64,000 nt of DNA from assembly GCF_018256155.1 (NCBI RefSeq), contig NZ_JAERLY010000008.1, positions 1-64,000 on the forward strand. Reading direction: 5' to 3'. This DNA is from Gluconobacter sp. Dm-62. Its GTDB lineage: Bacteria > Pseudomonadota > Alphaproteobacteria > Acetobacterales > Acetobacteraceae. The position numbers and the translations under genes were made by a program. The notes under the pieces were generated by a model that did not search any database, was not told the origin of the DNA, and worked only from the letters and a program-made list of their open reading frames with translations. Below, in pieces: positions 44,380-54,445 of this stretch. Within the stretch, counting starts at the first letter, position 1; each line of letters begins with the position of its first letter.

Positions 44380-45771
44380 TTACGGCTTTACGATATCCGG
44401 CTCCAGCTTCCGGATCACCCGGAACGCCGTCACTACCGCCAGACTTCCAAACAGCACCACGCCCAGCGACTGCCCGACCAGAATCCCGATTGGCCCGTAA
44501 GCCGAGCCGATCCACACGAACGGAATGGTCCCCAGCGTCGCCCGGCCCCAGTTGAAACCCGTGGAATAGAACGGGTGCCCCAGATTGTTGAACGCCGTAT
44601 TTGCGACGAACAACAGCCCGACAAACATGTAACTCAGCACCAGCCAGCAGCAGAACAGCCGCACGATATCCACGCCCACACCCTGAAGCTCGAAAAGCTG
44701 CAGGATGTAATTATGCGCCGCCGCAAGGACCAGCCACGTTACACCCACACACAGCGCCGTCAGCTTGAGCGCCGCCAGAAGCGCTTCCTGCACGCGATGG
44801 ATCTGCCGCGCACCGAGGTTTTGCGCCATGATCGGCCCCACCGAGCCTGTCAGTGCAAAGACGAGCGAAAACGCCACCGGCACGATCCGGTCAATGGTTG
44901 CCTGCCCTGACACGGCATTCAGCCCGAACCGGGCCATCGCGTGCGTCACGAACAGCGCCCCCGTCGGCGTGGCGAGATTGGTCGCAATCGCCGGCACCGC
45001 AATGCCGCCAATCAGCCGTGTCGAAGGCCCGAATGCCGACCGTTTCGGCCATTCCAGCATGGCATGACCCCGAAGGTTCAGAAATCCACTTGCCGTAATA
45101 GCCAGTCGCGCCAGAACCGTGCTGATCGCAGCGCCCTCAAGCCCCAGATGCAGCCCGAAAATCATGATCGGATCCAGACAGGCCGAAACAACTGCCCCGG
45201 TCAGCGTCACCCGCATCGAGCGTTTCGCATCCCCAACCGCGCGCAAAAGCGAAGAAAGCGCCATCCCCATACAGACCAGCGGCAAAGCCGGAGAAACGAT
45301 CCGCAGGAACCGGGCCGCATGCTGCTGTGCCTCGCCCTGAGCCCCCAAAAGCCCCAGCAGAGGTGTCGCAAACGTCGCTGTCAGCAGCCCCAGAACGGCG
45401 GCAATCGCCACCATGACCACCAGAAATGCCGAGGCCAGACGCCGTGCTTCGGCATGCTGCCGCGCCCCGATCAGCCGTCCCGTGCAGGCTCCAAGCCCGA
45501 TCGTCATGCCGATCGAAACCGAGACCTGCACGTAACTGACCGCCGTCGCAAACGCGATCGCCGCCGTCAGTGTCTTGTCATGCAGATGGGAAATATAGCC
45601 GTAATTGAGCAGATCGACCGCAAACACGGCCATGAGCCCGATCGCCCCTGTCCCGGCCATGGTCACGACATGGCGCATGATGCTGCCATGAACGAATCTT
45701 GCGGGTCTGACCGGAGAATCGTCAGGAATACTGGGCTTTTTAGGGTCGTCGTCTGGCTGAGGCATGCCCAT
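44380..45771 (-). CDS. MATE-family efflux transporter
   Basis: About 463 residues. The start is uncertain among three Met codons at 45777, 45771 and 45765. Twelve helices in two homologous halves are visible: GLGACTGRLIGARQHAEARRLAS and GPIMAQNLGARQIHRVQEAL are the paired MATE loops after helices 2 and 8. LPLVCMGMALSSLLRAVGDAKRSM is a further family segment. MATE carriers use Na+ or H+ gradients to expel cationic drugs, organic acids or metabolites. The start region is divergent from flgE and overlaps no other gene. Confidence 0.9.
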   Translation of the reverse strand: MGMPQPDDDPKKPSIPDDSPVRPARFVHGSIMRHVVTMAGTGAIGLMAVFAVDLLNYGYISHLHDKTLTAAIAFATAVSYVQVSVSIGMTIGLGACTGRLIGARQHAEARRLASAFLVVMVAIAAVLGLLTATFATPLLGLLGAQGEAQQHAARFLRIVSPALPLVCMGMALSSLLRAVGDAKRSMRVTLTGAVVSACLDPIMIFGLHLGLEGAAISTVLARLAITASGFLNLRGHAMLEWPKRSAFGPSTRLIGGIAVPAIATNLATPTGALFVTHAMARFGLNAVSGQATIDRIVPVAFSLVFALTGSVGPIMAQNLGARQIHRVQEALLAALKLTALCVGVTWLVLAAAHNYILQLFELQGVGVDIVRLFCCWLVLSYMFVGLLFVANTAFNNLGHPFYSTGFNWGRATLGTIPFVWIGSAYGPIGILVGQSLGVVLFGSLAVVTAFRVIRKLEPDIVKP

Positions 45772-45982
45772 ACACAATGCCCGGTTCAGAGCCGGAGAAC
45801 CAGAGGCTACTGGCGTTTTTTCACGGCTTTCTCACCCTCTGACAAAGCTCGAATCCACTGTTTGCAGAGGCGAGTCTGCCCTTTTTCCGCTTGTAAGGAC
45901 TTCCTTAATATCCGCTGTGGAATCCTTGCTGGTGATGCTCGGGCATACGACCCGCAGCCTGTTCCATGTCCGGGAGTATGCC

Positions 45983-47242
45983 ATGTCCTCGATCATCAAT
46001 GCGGTCCACACCGCCGTCAGCGGCCTGAATTCGCAGTCCCACGCCTTCACAGACCTGTCCAACAACATCGCCAACAGCCAGACCACCGGCTACAAGGCGA
46101 CCACCACCAGCTTTGAAGACTACGTCACCAATAACGAACTCACCAATGACGGTCAGGCCCTGAGTGACAGCGTCGTTGCCACCACCCAGCAGCATACCGA
46201 TAACCAGGGCATGGTCACGACTTCGACCAACAGCACAGCCCTGGCCATTTCAGGCAACGGTTTTTTCAATGTTGTGCAGGCTACAGGTCAGAGCAACGAC
46301 AGCTCGCCCGTCCTCGGCTCGCAGCAGTATTACACCCGGAATGGCGACTTTTCGCAGGACAAGAACGGCTATCTGGTCAACACGTCCGGCTATTATCTGG
46401 AGGGATACAACGTCAATTCCTCCACAGGCAGCCTGAGCACGTCTCTCAGCCCCATTCAGGTCCCCTCCACCATTGCGTTCCAGCCGACCGAAAGCACGAA
46501 GCTGACCATGACCGGCCAGATCGGCAGCAGCGCGACCTCCAGCGGCGGAAGCGCCACCACTTCGGCCATGGCCTATGACAGCAAGGGCAATGCCCAGACA
46601 GTTTCGCTGAACTGGACGCAGGTTGACGCCACGACCTGGACCGTCAGCAATGCCAATAATGCGGACAATACCGCGACCGTGAAATTCGATGCCTCCACCG
46701 GCGCTCTTGCCTCCGTTAACGGACAGAGCCAGGCATCGGGGTCGGCCGCCAGCTTCGAATATGAAGGCTCCCCTCAGGATATGACCGTCAGCCTGGGCAC
46801 CATCGGCGGCACCAGTGGTGTCAGCCTCGCCACAGACGGCTCCACGCCCTCTGGCGTCACAACGGTTTCCGACAGCGTCACCAGCGGCAATTTCTCCGGC
46901 ATTTCCATGCAGACCGACGGCTCGGTCATGGCAACCTTTGACAACGGCTATTCCCAGCTCGTTGCCAAGGTTCCGCTGACGACCTTCGCAGATCCGAACA
47001 GCCTCTCTCCCCAGAACGGGCAGGCCTATACCGCCACCTCACAGTCTGGCAGTCCGCAGATCAATGCTGTCAACACCAACGGCGCCGGCACCCTGACCAC
47101 CGGCTCCATCGAGGAATCCACATCTGATCTGACCGGTGATCTCAGCAAGCTGATCGTGGCGCAGCAGGCCTATGGCGCGAACACGAAGGTCGTTTCCACG
47201 GCCGATCAGCTGCTTCAGACCACACTGGCAATGATCCAGTAA
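45983..47242 (+). CDS. flgE: Flagellar hook protein FlgE
   Basis: 419 residues from ATG 45983, with GGGAG upstream. The longer open frame is ignored because its first 73 codons lie in the divergent intergenic region. The N-terminal rod/hook motif is SIINAVHTAVSGLNSQSHAFTDLSNNIANSQTTGYKA, and the C-terminal heptad-rich GDLSKLIVAQQAYGANTKVVSTADQLLQTTL is typical. The middle is Ser/Thr/Gly-rich and variable. FlgE polymerises into the hook joining motor and filament. It heads flgE-flgK-flgL, separated by 25 bases or less. Confidence 0.94.
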   Translation: MSSIINAVHTAVSGLNSQSHAFTDLSNNIANSQTTGYKATTTSFEDYVTNNELTNDGQALSDSVVATTQQHTDNQGMVTTSTNSTALAISGNGFFNVVQATGQSNDSSPVLGSQQYYTRNGDFSQDKNGYLVNTSGYYLEGYNVNSSTGSLSTSLSPIQVPSTIAFQPTESTKLTMTGQIGSSATSSGGSATTSAMAYDSKGNAQTVSLNWTQVDATTWTVSNANNADNTATVKFDASTGALASVNGQSQASGSAASFEYEGSPQDMTVSLGTIGGTSGVSLATDGSTPSGVTTVSDSVTSGNFSGISMQTDGSVMATFDNGYSQLVAKVPLTTFADPNSLSPQNGQAYTATSQSGSPQINAVNTNGAGTLTTGSIEESTSDLTGDLSKLIVAQQAYGANTKVVSTADQLLQTTLAMIQ

Positions 47243-47267
47243 GCCGGACTGAAAGGATACCTGCTCG

Positions 47268-48797
47268 ATGGGACTGAACAGCGCACTCTCGATTGCAACC
47301 TCAGGCCTGAACGCCGTTCAGAACGCCATGGCCGTTGCGTCCAACAATGTCTCCAACGCGGGAACAAGCGGCTATATCAAGGAAACCGCCAATGTTCAGT
47401 CGAGCGTAGCCGGCAATATGGGCTCTGGTGTTCGCACCGCCGCTACAACACTGGCCACGAACGAGCAGGTTCAAAAAGCGCTCTACGCCCAGAATGCAGA
47501 CGTGGCGGCTTACACCGCCACCAGCAATTCCCTGTCCAACATCACGGCACTTCAGGGCTCGACCACGGCCACCTCCGGCAGCAGCGGCACACTGTCCGAT
47601 CAGCTGGGCAATCTTCAGTCAGCCCTGACCTCCCTGACCTCCACACCTGACAGCGCCTCGGCCCAGAGCACCGTCGTCTCTGCCGCCGCCAGCTTCGCCC
47701 AGTCCGTCAACACCCTGTCCTCTGCTTACCAGACCCAGCGTCAGACCGCCCAGAACGCCGTGGTCTCATCGGTTTCAGACATCAACACCGATCTCACCAC
47801 GATCGGTGCCCTGTCCACCAAGATCATGAACCTCAAAAGCACAGGGCAGGATACGGCGGCACTGGAAAACCAGCGTTACACGGCCCTGTCATCCCTGTCT
47901 TCGGAACTGTCCGTCTCCTGGTCCGAGTCCGCAAACGGCGACATGACCATCAGCACGGCAGATGGCGTTACGCTCCCCACACGCGACACCAGCAGCGCCA
48001 GTCCCGCGACCGTGTCCTCCACGTGGCCGCTTTCCACGTCCTCGGCCCAGATCTCGGTCAGTACGACCTATCCCGGCACGTCTTCCAGCAACACGATCCC
48101 TGCCATCACGCTGAATGGTCAGGACGTCACCACCCATCTGACCGGTGGAACGCTGGGCGCCAACATTACCCTGCGTGACACGACGCTTCCCACCATGCAG
48201 GCACAGCTGGACTCCCTGACCTCAACCGTCGCCACCCGTCTGCACGATCAGGGCATGCCCCTTTTCACATCCGGCGCAGACGGCACCGTTCCGGGCACAT
48301 CGCAGACAGATCTCACACCGACCGGAAGCGTTGGCTTTTCGCAGGAAATGAGCGTCTCCAGCGTCTATACCGATGATCCGTCCAAACTGCTCGACAGCAG
48401 CTCGTCGGGCACGCAGACTATCCAGAATGTCCTGAGCTACGCTTTCGGAACAACGTCCGATGCCTCCGGAACTGCCCAGACAGCTGCACCAAGCACCGGG
48501 CTCGGCGTGACCGGAAACCTTTCGACGGGATATACCGGCAATCAGGGGATCGTCTCCCTCGCAACATCCCTGACGGCAAAACAGGCCGCCACCGCAAGCG
48601 ATGCCAGTAGTGGCCTCGCCCTGTCGCAGACGACACAAACCAGCCTGACATCCAACCTTACCGGAACCTCCACCGTCTCAGTGGATACGGAAATGGCCAA
48701 TATCGTCACCCTGCAGAACGCCTATGCGGCCAATGCCAAAGTCGTTTCGACCGTCCAGACAATGTTCAGCGCCCTGCTGAACGCAATCGGATCCTGA
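47268..48797 (+). CDS. flgK: Flagellar hook-associated protein 1 FlgK
   Basis: 509 residues. It starts with GLNSALSIATSGLNAVQNAMAVASNNVSNAGTSGYIKE, the hook/rod signature, and ends with TEMANIVTLQNAYAANAKVVSTVQTMFSALLNAIG, the FlgK C-terminal coiled coil. It forms the junction layer between hook and filament. Its stop is 2 bases before flgL. The middle is Ser/Thr-rich and poorly conserved. Confidence 0.93.
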   Translation: MGLNSALSIATSGLNAVQNAMAVASNNVSNAGTSGYIKETANVQSSVAGNMGSGVRTAATTLATNEQVQKALYAQNADVAAYTATSNSLSNITALQGSTTATSGSSGTLSDQLGNLQSALTSLTSTPDSASAQSTVVSAAASFAQSVNTLSSAYQTQRQTAQNAVVSSVSDINTDLTTIGALSTKIMNLKSTGQDTAALENQRYTALSSLSSELSVSWSESANGDMTISTADGVTLPTRDTSSASPATVSSTWPLSTSSAQISVSTTYPGTSSSNTIPAITLNGQDVTTHLTGGTLGANITLRDTTLPTMQAQLDSLTSTVATRLHDQGMPLFTSGADGTVPGTSQTDLTPTGSVGFSQEMSVSSVYTDDPSKLLDSSSSGTQTIQNVLSYAFGTTSDASGTAQTAAPSTGLGVTGNLSTGYTGNQGIVSLATSLTAKQAATASDASSGLALSQTTQTSLTSNLTGTSTVSVDTEMANIVTLQNAYAANAKVVSTVQTMFSALLNAIGS

Positions 48798-48799
48798 TC

Positions 48800-49861
48800 A
48801 TGACCGGAACCATCTCCAGCTTCGGTTTTGGAGGCATCTCCAGCCAGCTCCTTCTCGGTGTCCAGAATCTTTCACAAAGCCAGAGCGCACTTCAGCTCCA
48901 GGCTTCGACCGGCGTTCTTTCCAGCAGCTACGCCGGCCTTGGTTCCTCCCGGACACAGGCTCTCGCCCTTCAACCGGCAATCACGCAGGTTTCTGCCTGG
49001 ACGAATAACGTCACGAATGCCCAGAATACCCTGACGACGACACAGTCGGCTCTGTCACAGATTTCCACCATTGCCCAGAATCTGACGAGTTCGCTTTCCA
49101 CACTCGGAAGCACGATGTCCTATTCGAGCGTGACAACGGCTGCCAGTGCCGCCCAGTCGGCCCTGACCTCGCTGGGCAATCTGCTGAACACAAAGCAGGG
49201 TGACAGCTATGTTTTCGCCGGGCAGCAGAGCACGACCGCCCCCGTCAGCACAGATCTGGCCACTTCGGATCTGGCCACCCAGATCGAACAGACCGTCAGC
49301 CAGCTGGGCTCAACCAGCGCGGACGATGTGCTCAGCACGACGCAGGATCTCGCCAGCAACACCGCAGCCGGGCAACCTTTTTCCGCAACAGTTTCCACTT
49401 CGGCCGATCAGGCTTACCAGCAGAAGACGCAGGTCATTGTCGGCCAGTCCGAAACGGTGTCCGTCGGTATGGTTGCCACTCAGGGTGCGACCTCCACGTC
49501 CACAACCTCACCAATCCGGGACCTGATGCGTAACCTGATGGTGGTCGCGTCCCTTGGCTCATCCTCAACAGGCTCAAGTGACTATTCCAGCCTGATCTCA
49601 GGCCTTCAGAGTTCCATGGACACAGTGACGAGCGGTCTCGGGGACATGAGTGGTCTTCTGGGTGTCCAGCAGAACAGCCTGACAACCCAGACATCCATGC
49701 TGACTCAAATGTCTGCCGCTCTGACCACCCAGCTCGGACAGGCGAAAGATGCCGATCTGGCCCAGGTCTCAACGCAGGTGACAGACACCAACAACCAGCT
49801 TCAGGCATCCTATTCGCTCATCGCCGACATGAAAGGCATGACGCTGGCCTCTTACCTCTGA
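48800..49861 (+). CDS. flgL: Flagellar hook-associated protein 3 FlgL
   Basis: 353 residues, flagellin-like: an N-terminal coiled coil (LGVQNLSQSQSALQLQASTGVLSSSYAGLG) and a C-terminal one (LTQMSAALTTQLGQAKDADLAQVSTQVTDTNNQLQASYSLIADM). The NTKQGDSYVFAGQQ segment is typical of FlgL. It joins FlgK to the filament. The flagellin itself is not in the window, so the flagellar locus here is limited to hook and junction proteins. Confidence 0.88.
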   Translation: MTGTISSFGFGGISSQLLLGVQNLSQSQSALQLQASTGVLSSSYAGLGSSRTQALALQPAITQVSAWTNNVTNAQNTLTTTQSALSQISTIAQNLTSSLSTLGSTMSYSSVTTAASAAQSALTSLGNLLNTKQGDSYVFAGQQSTTAPVSTDLATSDLATQIEQTVSQLGSTSADDVLSTTQDLASNTAAGQPFSATVSTSADQAYQQKTQVIVGQSETVSVGMVATQGATSTSTTSPIRDLMRNLMVVASLGSSSTGSSDYSSLISGLQSSMDTVTSGLGDMSGLLGVQQNSLTTQTSMLTQMSAALTTQLGQAKDADLAQVSTQVTDTNNQLQASYSLIADMKGMTLASYL

Positions 49862-49939
49862 TTCAGAGGCCGATGCCTGTTGAAAATTAGTTTGTGACAC
49901 CGCATATCCAGATCACTTTCCTTGACGGAGATTGATGAG

Positions 49940-51811
49940 ATGAGTGAAACGAACAACCAGCAGACTGCCGAAAAGCACGAATTCAGTGCCGAAGTGGGCC
50001 GTCTTCTGGATCTGGTGGTCCATGCCCTTTATTCGGATCGTGAAATCTTTCTGCGTGAGCTCGTCGCCAACGCGGCAGACGCCACGGACAAGCGCCGTTT
50101 TGAAGCTCTGACAGACAGCGCGCTGGCGCTTCCGGAAAACGCGTCCATCCGCATCAATCCGGACAAGAGCCAGAAAGAACTGACAATCTCCGATGACGGC
50201 GTGGGCATGACCCATGACGAACTGGCCCAGAATCTTGGCACGATTGCCCGTTCCGGCACCCGCGCTTTCGGAGAAAAGCTGAACTCTGCAAAGCCGGAAG
50301 ACCGTCCGAACCTGATCGGCCAGTTCGGTGTCGGTTTCTACGCGGCGTTCATGGTTGCAGACCGTGTGGACGTTACGTCCCGCAAGGCGGGTTCGGATCA
50401 GGCCTGGACCTGGTCTTCCGATGGCAAGGGCGCCTTTACACTGAGCCCGGCCTCCCGCTCCACGCCGGGCACCGATATCGTCCTGCACATGAAGGACGAC
50501 GCTGACGAGTTCCTCGACAGCTGGCGCCTGAAATCCACCATCCGCAAATGGGCAGATCATATCTCCTGGCCCATCACGCTGCGTGAAACCAAGGAAGACG
50601 GCACCACGGAAGATCAGGCTGCCAATGAAGGCACGGCCCTGTGGAGCAAGCCGAAATCCGAGATCACCCCGGAACAGTATGCCGAATTCTACCGGCATGT
50701 TTCCCGCGCTTTCGATGAACCCTATGCGACGCTGCACTGGCGCGCGGAAGGTGTGACCGAGTTCACGGCGCTGCTGTTCCTGCCCAGCGCCCGCCCGTTC
50801 GACTTCATGGAGCAGTCCCGCGAAAGCCGGATCCATCTGCATGTCCGCCGCATGTTCATCACCGACGAAGCCGAACTGGTCCCGAACTGGATGCGCTTCG
50901 TTCAGGGTGTCGTCGACACCGAAGACCTGCCGCTCAACGTCTCGCGTGAAATGCTTCAGGCCACTCCGGTCCTGGCCCGCATCCGCAAAGCCGTCACCAA
51001 GCGTGTCCTGACCGAGATACGTAACCGCGCGAAAGAAGCCGATGGCGGCTTCAACACGTTCTGGGAAAACTTCGGTGCCGTCATCAAGGAAGGCCTGTGG
51101 GAAGACGCTGAACACCGGACGGAAATTGCCGGTTTCGCCCGCTTCCACTCTACGTATGGCGATGATCTGGTCACGCTGGATGACTACGTATCGCGCATGA
51201 AGGATGGTCAGGACGCCATCTATTACCTGACCGGTGATAACCTCGACGCCCTTAAATCTTCGGCTCAGCTTGAAGGTTTCCGTGCCCGCGGCCTCGAAGT
51301 TCTGCTTCTGTCAGATGCCGTGGATGGCTTCTGGCCCGAGCGTTTGTCCTCCTATCAGGACAAGCCTCTGCGCTCAGTCAGTCATTCCCATGGCGATCTG
51401 GAGAAGTTCGAATCCGCTGATGCCGACACGACTGAAGCTGCTGATGTCGAAAAGCTGGTTCCCGCTCTCAAGGATGCCCTTGGCGAACAGGTCAAAGACG
51501 TTCGCAGCACGGTGCGCCTGACGGGAAGCGCTGTCGTCATCACATCCGATGGCGGCCCGGACCTGACGATGCAGCGTCTGATGCGCCGCTCGGGTCAGGC
51601 CATGCCCGCCATGCCGCCAATCCTCGAAATCAACCCTAAGCACCCGCTTATCAAGGCTCTGACGGAGCGCGTTTCAAAGGGCGAAAGCGTCAAGGACTAT
51701 GCCAGCGTCCTCCTGGATCTGGCCCGCGTTCAGGAAGGTGAACCCCTCCCCGATCCGACAGGATTTGGGCGCTCGCTCGCACTGTTGCTGGCTGTGCCAG
51801 CCGCAGAGTAA
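49940..51811 (+). CDS. htpG: Hsp90-family molecular chaperone HtpG
   Basis: 623 residues from ATG 49940 ([15 protein letters not shown]), with GGAG upstream. An upstream in-frame TTG at 49922 is less likely. The GHKL ATPase domain has [31 protein letters not shown] and [16 protein letters not shown], and the middle domain has the arginine switch region [11 protein letters not shown]. The C-terminal domain dimerises. A terminator follows 41 bases after the stop. A stress-related promoter may lie in the 78 bases after flgL, but I could not define it. Confidence 0.96.
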   Translation: MSETNNQQTAEKHEFSAEVGRLLDLVVHALYSDREIFLRELVANAADATDKRRFEALTDSALALPENASIRINPDKSQKELTISDDGVGMTHDELAQNLGTIARSGTRAFGEKLNSAKPEDRPNLIGQFGVGFYAAFMVADRVDVTSRKAGSDQAWTWSSDGKGAFTLSPASRSTPGTDIVLHMKDDADEFLDSWRLKSTIRKWADHISWPITLRETKEDGTTEDQAANEGTALWSKPKSEITPEQYAEFYRHVSRAFDEPYATLHWRAEGVTEFTALLFLPSARPFDFMEQSRESRIHLHVRRMFITDEAELVPNWMRFVQGVVDTEDLPLNVSREMLQATPVLARIRKAVTKRVLTEIRNRAKEADGGFNTFWENFGAVIKEGLWEDAEHRTEIAGFARFHSTYGDDLVTLDDYVSRMKDGQDAIYYLTGDNLDALKSSAQLEGFRARGLEVLLLSDAVDGFWPERLSSYQDKPLRSVSHSHGDLEKFESADADTTEAADVEKLVPALKDALGEQVKDVRSTVRLTGSAVVITSDGGPDLTMQRLMRRSGQAMPAMPPILEINPKHPLIKALTERVSKGESVKDYASVLLDLARVQEGEPLPDPTGFGRSLALLLAVPAAE

Positions 51812-51851
51812 ACGGCGGCATGTGCGGAAATATACAACTGTAGCGACCAGC

Positions 51852-51888
51852 AAAGGCGAGGGATGTTTCCCTCGCCTTTTCTTTTTTC
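51852..51888 (+). terminator. Intrinsic terminator after htpG
   Basis: A 12-bp stem AAAGGCGAGGGA / TCCCTCGCCTTT with a 4-base loop, followed by TCTTTTTT. It closes htpG before hldE. Confidence 0.92.
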
Positions 51889-51939
51889 CCGCCTCGGTGA
51901 AATATGAAATGCTGCGCATGACTGAAGGAGAAGCAGGCC

Positions 51940-53379
51940 TTGATCGACGATTTCCGCTTTGGCCGCATTACGGTGATTGGTGACCTGCTGCTGGATCAGT
52001 ATGTCTCGGGGAGCGTCAGTCGTATTTCTCCTGAGGCGCCGGTCCCCGTCGTTCTGCATGACGGTGTGCGTTCGGTGCCTGGTGGGGCTGCCAATGTGGC
52101 CGTCAACGCTGCTGCCCTGGGGGCGCATGTGCATCTTGTCGGGCTTGTTGGCGAGGATGAATCGGCTCTGCGGTTAAAAGACACCCTGAAACTCTGGCCC
52201 ACTATCCAGATGGACGGGATCGTTTCCTCCGCTGACTGGACCACCATCACCAAGACCCGTGTTGTCAGTGGTCGCCAGCAGATCGTGCGCATCGACGTTG
52301 AAAAGCTTACTCCCCTTTCCAAAATGGTGCAGCAGCGCCTCATGGAGGAGGCTCTCCGTGCGATCGCCATTTCCGACGTGCTCGTCTGCTCGGACTATGC
52401 CAAAGGTGTTCTGACGGATGAGGTCCTGCGGGTTATCATCGCGGCTGGTCGGGACAAGGGTATTCCGGTCATCGTGGACCCTAAAAGACGCACACTGGAA
52501 GCCTATGCGGGTGCCACGCTCGTCACACCCAATCGTATTGAGGCGGAACAGGCCAGTGGTTTGCCTGCCCGTACGGATTCTGAAGTTCTGAAAGTTGCGG
52601 AGACCCTGTCGGGCCAGTTTGGGGGAGACGTCCTCGTCACCCGCTCGGAAGACGGCATGACATTGTGGCAGCAGGATGCGAAGCCTCTTCATGTCGCCAG
52701 CCGTAAATCCGAAGTCTTTGACGTTTCAGGCGCTGGCGATACCGTCGTCGCCACAGTCGCCACTGTGCTTTCCGCTGGACAAAAGCTCGAAACAGCCGTC
52801 GTCATTGCAACCGCCGCTGCTGCCCTGTCTGTCAGCAAGTTCGGCACCGCTACGGTCTCGCGTGAAGAGCTTTCCCGCGAACTGCTGCAGGAAATGCCCG
52901 AAACCGGCGCCCTCGTTCCAGTCGCACAGGCTGCCCGCATCGTGGAAAGCTGGCACAGGCACGGCGCGAAAGTGGTGTTCACCAACGGATGCTTCGATCT
53001 CGTCCATCCTGGTCATGTCAGCCTGCTTCAGGCTGCGGCCCGTGAAGGAGACCGCCTTGTCGTGGCGCTGAATACGGATGCCTCCGTCGGCCGCCTCAAG
53101 GGCCCTACCCGACCGGTCCAGAAGGAAGAGGCCCGTGCCCGTGTGATCGGCGCCCTGCGTTCGGTCGATCTTGTCGTCTTGTTTGACGACGACACACCGC
53201 TCGACATCATCCGCACTCTCAAGCCGGATATTCTTGTCAAAGGGGCAGATTATACGGAAGATCAGGTGGTCGGCGCAGACGTGGTCAAAAGTTACGGCGG
53301 CAAGGTTGTGCTGGTAAATCTTGTTGAAGGCCAGTCCACCACCCGCCTCGTCCAGGGAATGCAGTCAGCCCCGGACTGA
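51940..53379 (+). CDS. hldE: Bifunctional heptose-7-phosphate kinase/heptose-1-phosphate adenylyltransferase
   Basis: Makes ADP-D-glycero-D-manno-heptose for the LPS inner core. 479 residues from a TTG start at 51940, chosen because AAGGAG lies upstream and no in-frame ATG precedes it without a stop. The N-terminal ribokinase-like domain has SRISPEAPVPVV, PGGAANVAVN and DVSGAGDTVVA (catalytic Asp). The C-terminal cytidylyltransferase-like domain has FTNGCFDLVHPGHVSLL (HxGH). Both domains are intact, so it is bifunctional. Its 3' end overlaps the convergent AraC gene. Confidence 0.94.
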   Translation: MIDDFRFGRITVIGDLLLDQYVSGSVSRISPEAPVPVVLHDGVRSVPGGAANVAVNAAALGAHVHLVGLVGEDESALRLKDTLKLWPTIQMDGIVSSADWTTITKTRVVSGRQQIVRIDVEKLTPLSKMVQQRLMEEALRAIAISDVLVCSDYAKGVLTDEVLRVIIAAGRDKGIPVIVDPKRRTLEAYAGATLVTPNRIEAEQASGLPARTDSEVLKVAETLSGQFGGDVLVTRSEDGMTLWQQDAKPLHVASRKSEVFDVSGAGDTVVATVATVLSAGQKLETAVVIATAAAALSVSKFGTATVSREELSRELLQEMPETGALVPVAQAARIVESWHRHGAKVVFTNGCFDLVHPGHVSLLQAAAREGDRLVVALNTDASVGRLKGPTRPVQKEEARARVIGALRSVDLVVLFDDDTPLDIIRTLKPDILVKGADYTEDQVVGADVVKSYGGKVVLVNLVEGQSTTRLVQGMQSAPD

Positions 53380-54240
53380 TGCTGTTGGCTGCTCCAGCCG
53401 CATGGAAGAACGCTGACGGATCTCCCGAGGTGATGCACCGAATTTCTGCCGGAATCGCCGGGAGAAATGCGCGGCATTTCGAAAACCATGGTTCAGCGCA
53501 ATCTGTGCAATTGGCAATGCATCATGGGTTGGATTCATCAGATCCGCATGAATGCGTTCCAGCCGACGATTGAGCATCCAGCCGGCAACAGCCCCTGCCT
53601 CACCATCAAAAAGCTGATAGAGCGCCCGTGTTGAAATTCCGGATGCCTCGGCAATGCTCTGGGGCGTCAGATCATGTTCGTGCAGGCGTGTTTCGATATA
53701 CTGGCGGATATGCTTTTGCCGATGCCGCCGGCGCCCAGCCACACTGACTTCCAGGTCCAGGCAGTCCAGAATCGCAGTAATCAGCAGGTCCGTGACGTGC
53801 TGCAAAAGACGCTGACGTGTCTGGGGGATTGTGCCATCCAGAACGCCCGCCTCAAGCATGGATGCCCCGGCTAGCAGGAAAGCGCCCGGTCCCCGCTCCA
53901 TATCGAAGGATAAAGGCGCCAGACCCGAAAGCATCGGAAGGTGTCGCAGGAGCGGCTTGCGCGCGACACTGAGCAGAAAGACGTCCGCAGTTGGTTCAAC
54001 ACCCGGAGGTGAGGTCAGCGCAGCGAACTGGCGCTGATCCAGATAAAGCTTTCCTGTGGAGTGCCGCGACAGCACCAGCACCGTCCGATCCCGCTCCAGA
54101 ATTTCGGCAATCGCGGGCGACAGGGCTGTATTGAGACGAACAACAACCGGATCCATCCCACGCGGAGGAATGGCAAGCGTGGCCAGCGGAATAATCCGCT
54201 GTGCGTTCAGACCACCGCGGGGGCTGTCAGTCACAACCAT
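53365..54240 (-). CDS. AraC-family transcriptional regulator
   Basis: 291 residues. The C-terminal 100 residues are the double HTH AraC/XylS domain: HDLTPQSIAEASGISTRALYQLFDGEAG (first HTH) and LPIAQIALNHGFRNAAHFSRRFRQKFGASPREIR (second HTH with the usual signature). The N-terminal region resembles the AraC-binding-like domain of FeaR/NphR-type activators. The inducer is unknown. It ends 15 bases inside the convergent hldE stop and faces a divergent, gene-free upstream region of 205 bases. Confidence 0.88.
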   Translation of the reverse strand: MVVTDSPRGGLNAQRIIPLATLAIPPRGMDPVVVRLNTALSPAIAEILERDRTVLVLSRHSTGKLYLDQRQFAALTSPPGVEPTADVFLLSVARKPLLRHLPMLSGLAPLSFDMERGPGAFLLAGASMLEAGVLDGTIPQTRQRLLQHVTDLLITAILDCLDLEVSVAGRRRHRQKHIRQYIETRLHEHDLTPQSIAEASGISTRALYQLFDGEAGAVAGWMLNRRLERIHADLMNPTHDALPIAQIALNHGFRNAAHFSRRFRQKFGASPREIRQRSSMRLEQPTASVRG

Positions 54241-54445
54241 GCTCTGGGAGGGAAGGTGAGAATGCCGCTAGACACCATTTCAGTAGAAAAACCAAGCGAA
54301 ACAACCATAACGGAATGGATATAGGAAAAATCTTACCCTAGGGAAATAGTCAGGCGGTATTTCATACTGTGTCGTCACCCAGTGTCATTTGAGCGGCCAA
54401 AAGACCTGAGATCAGCGCACAGTAAATATTTTTTTAAAAACGAAA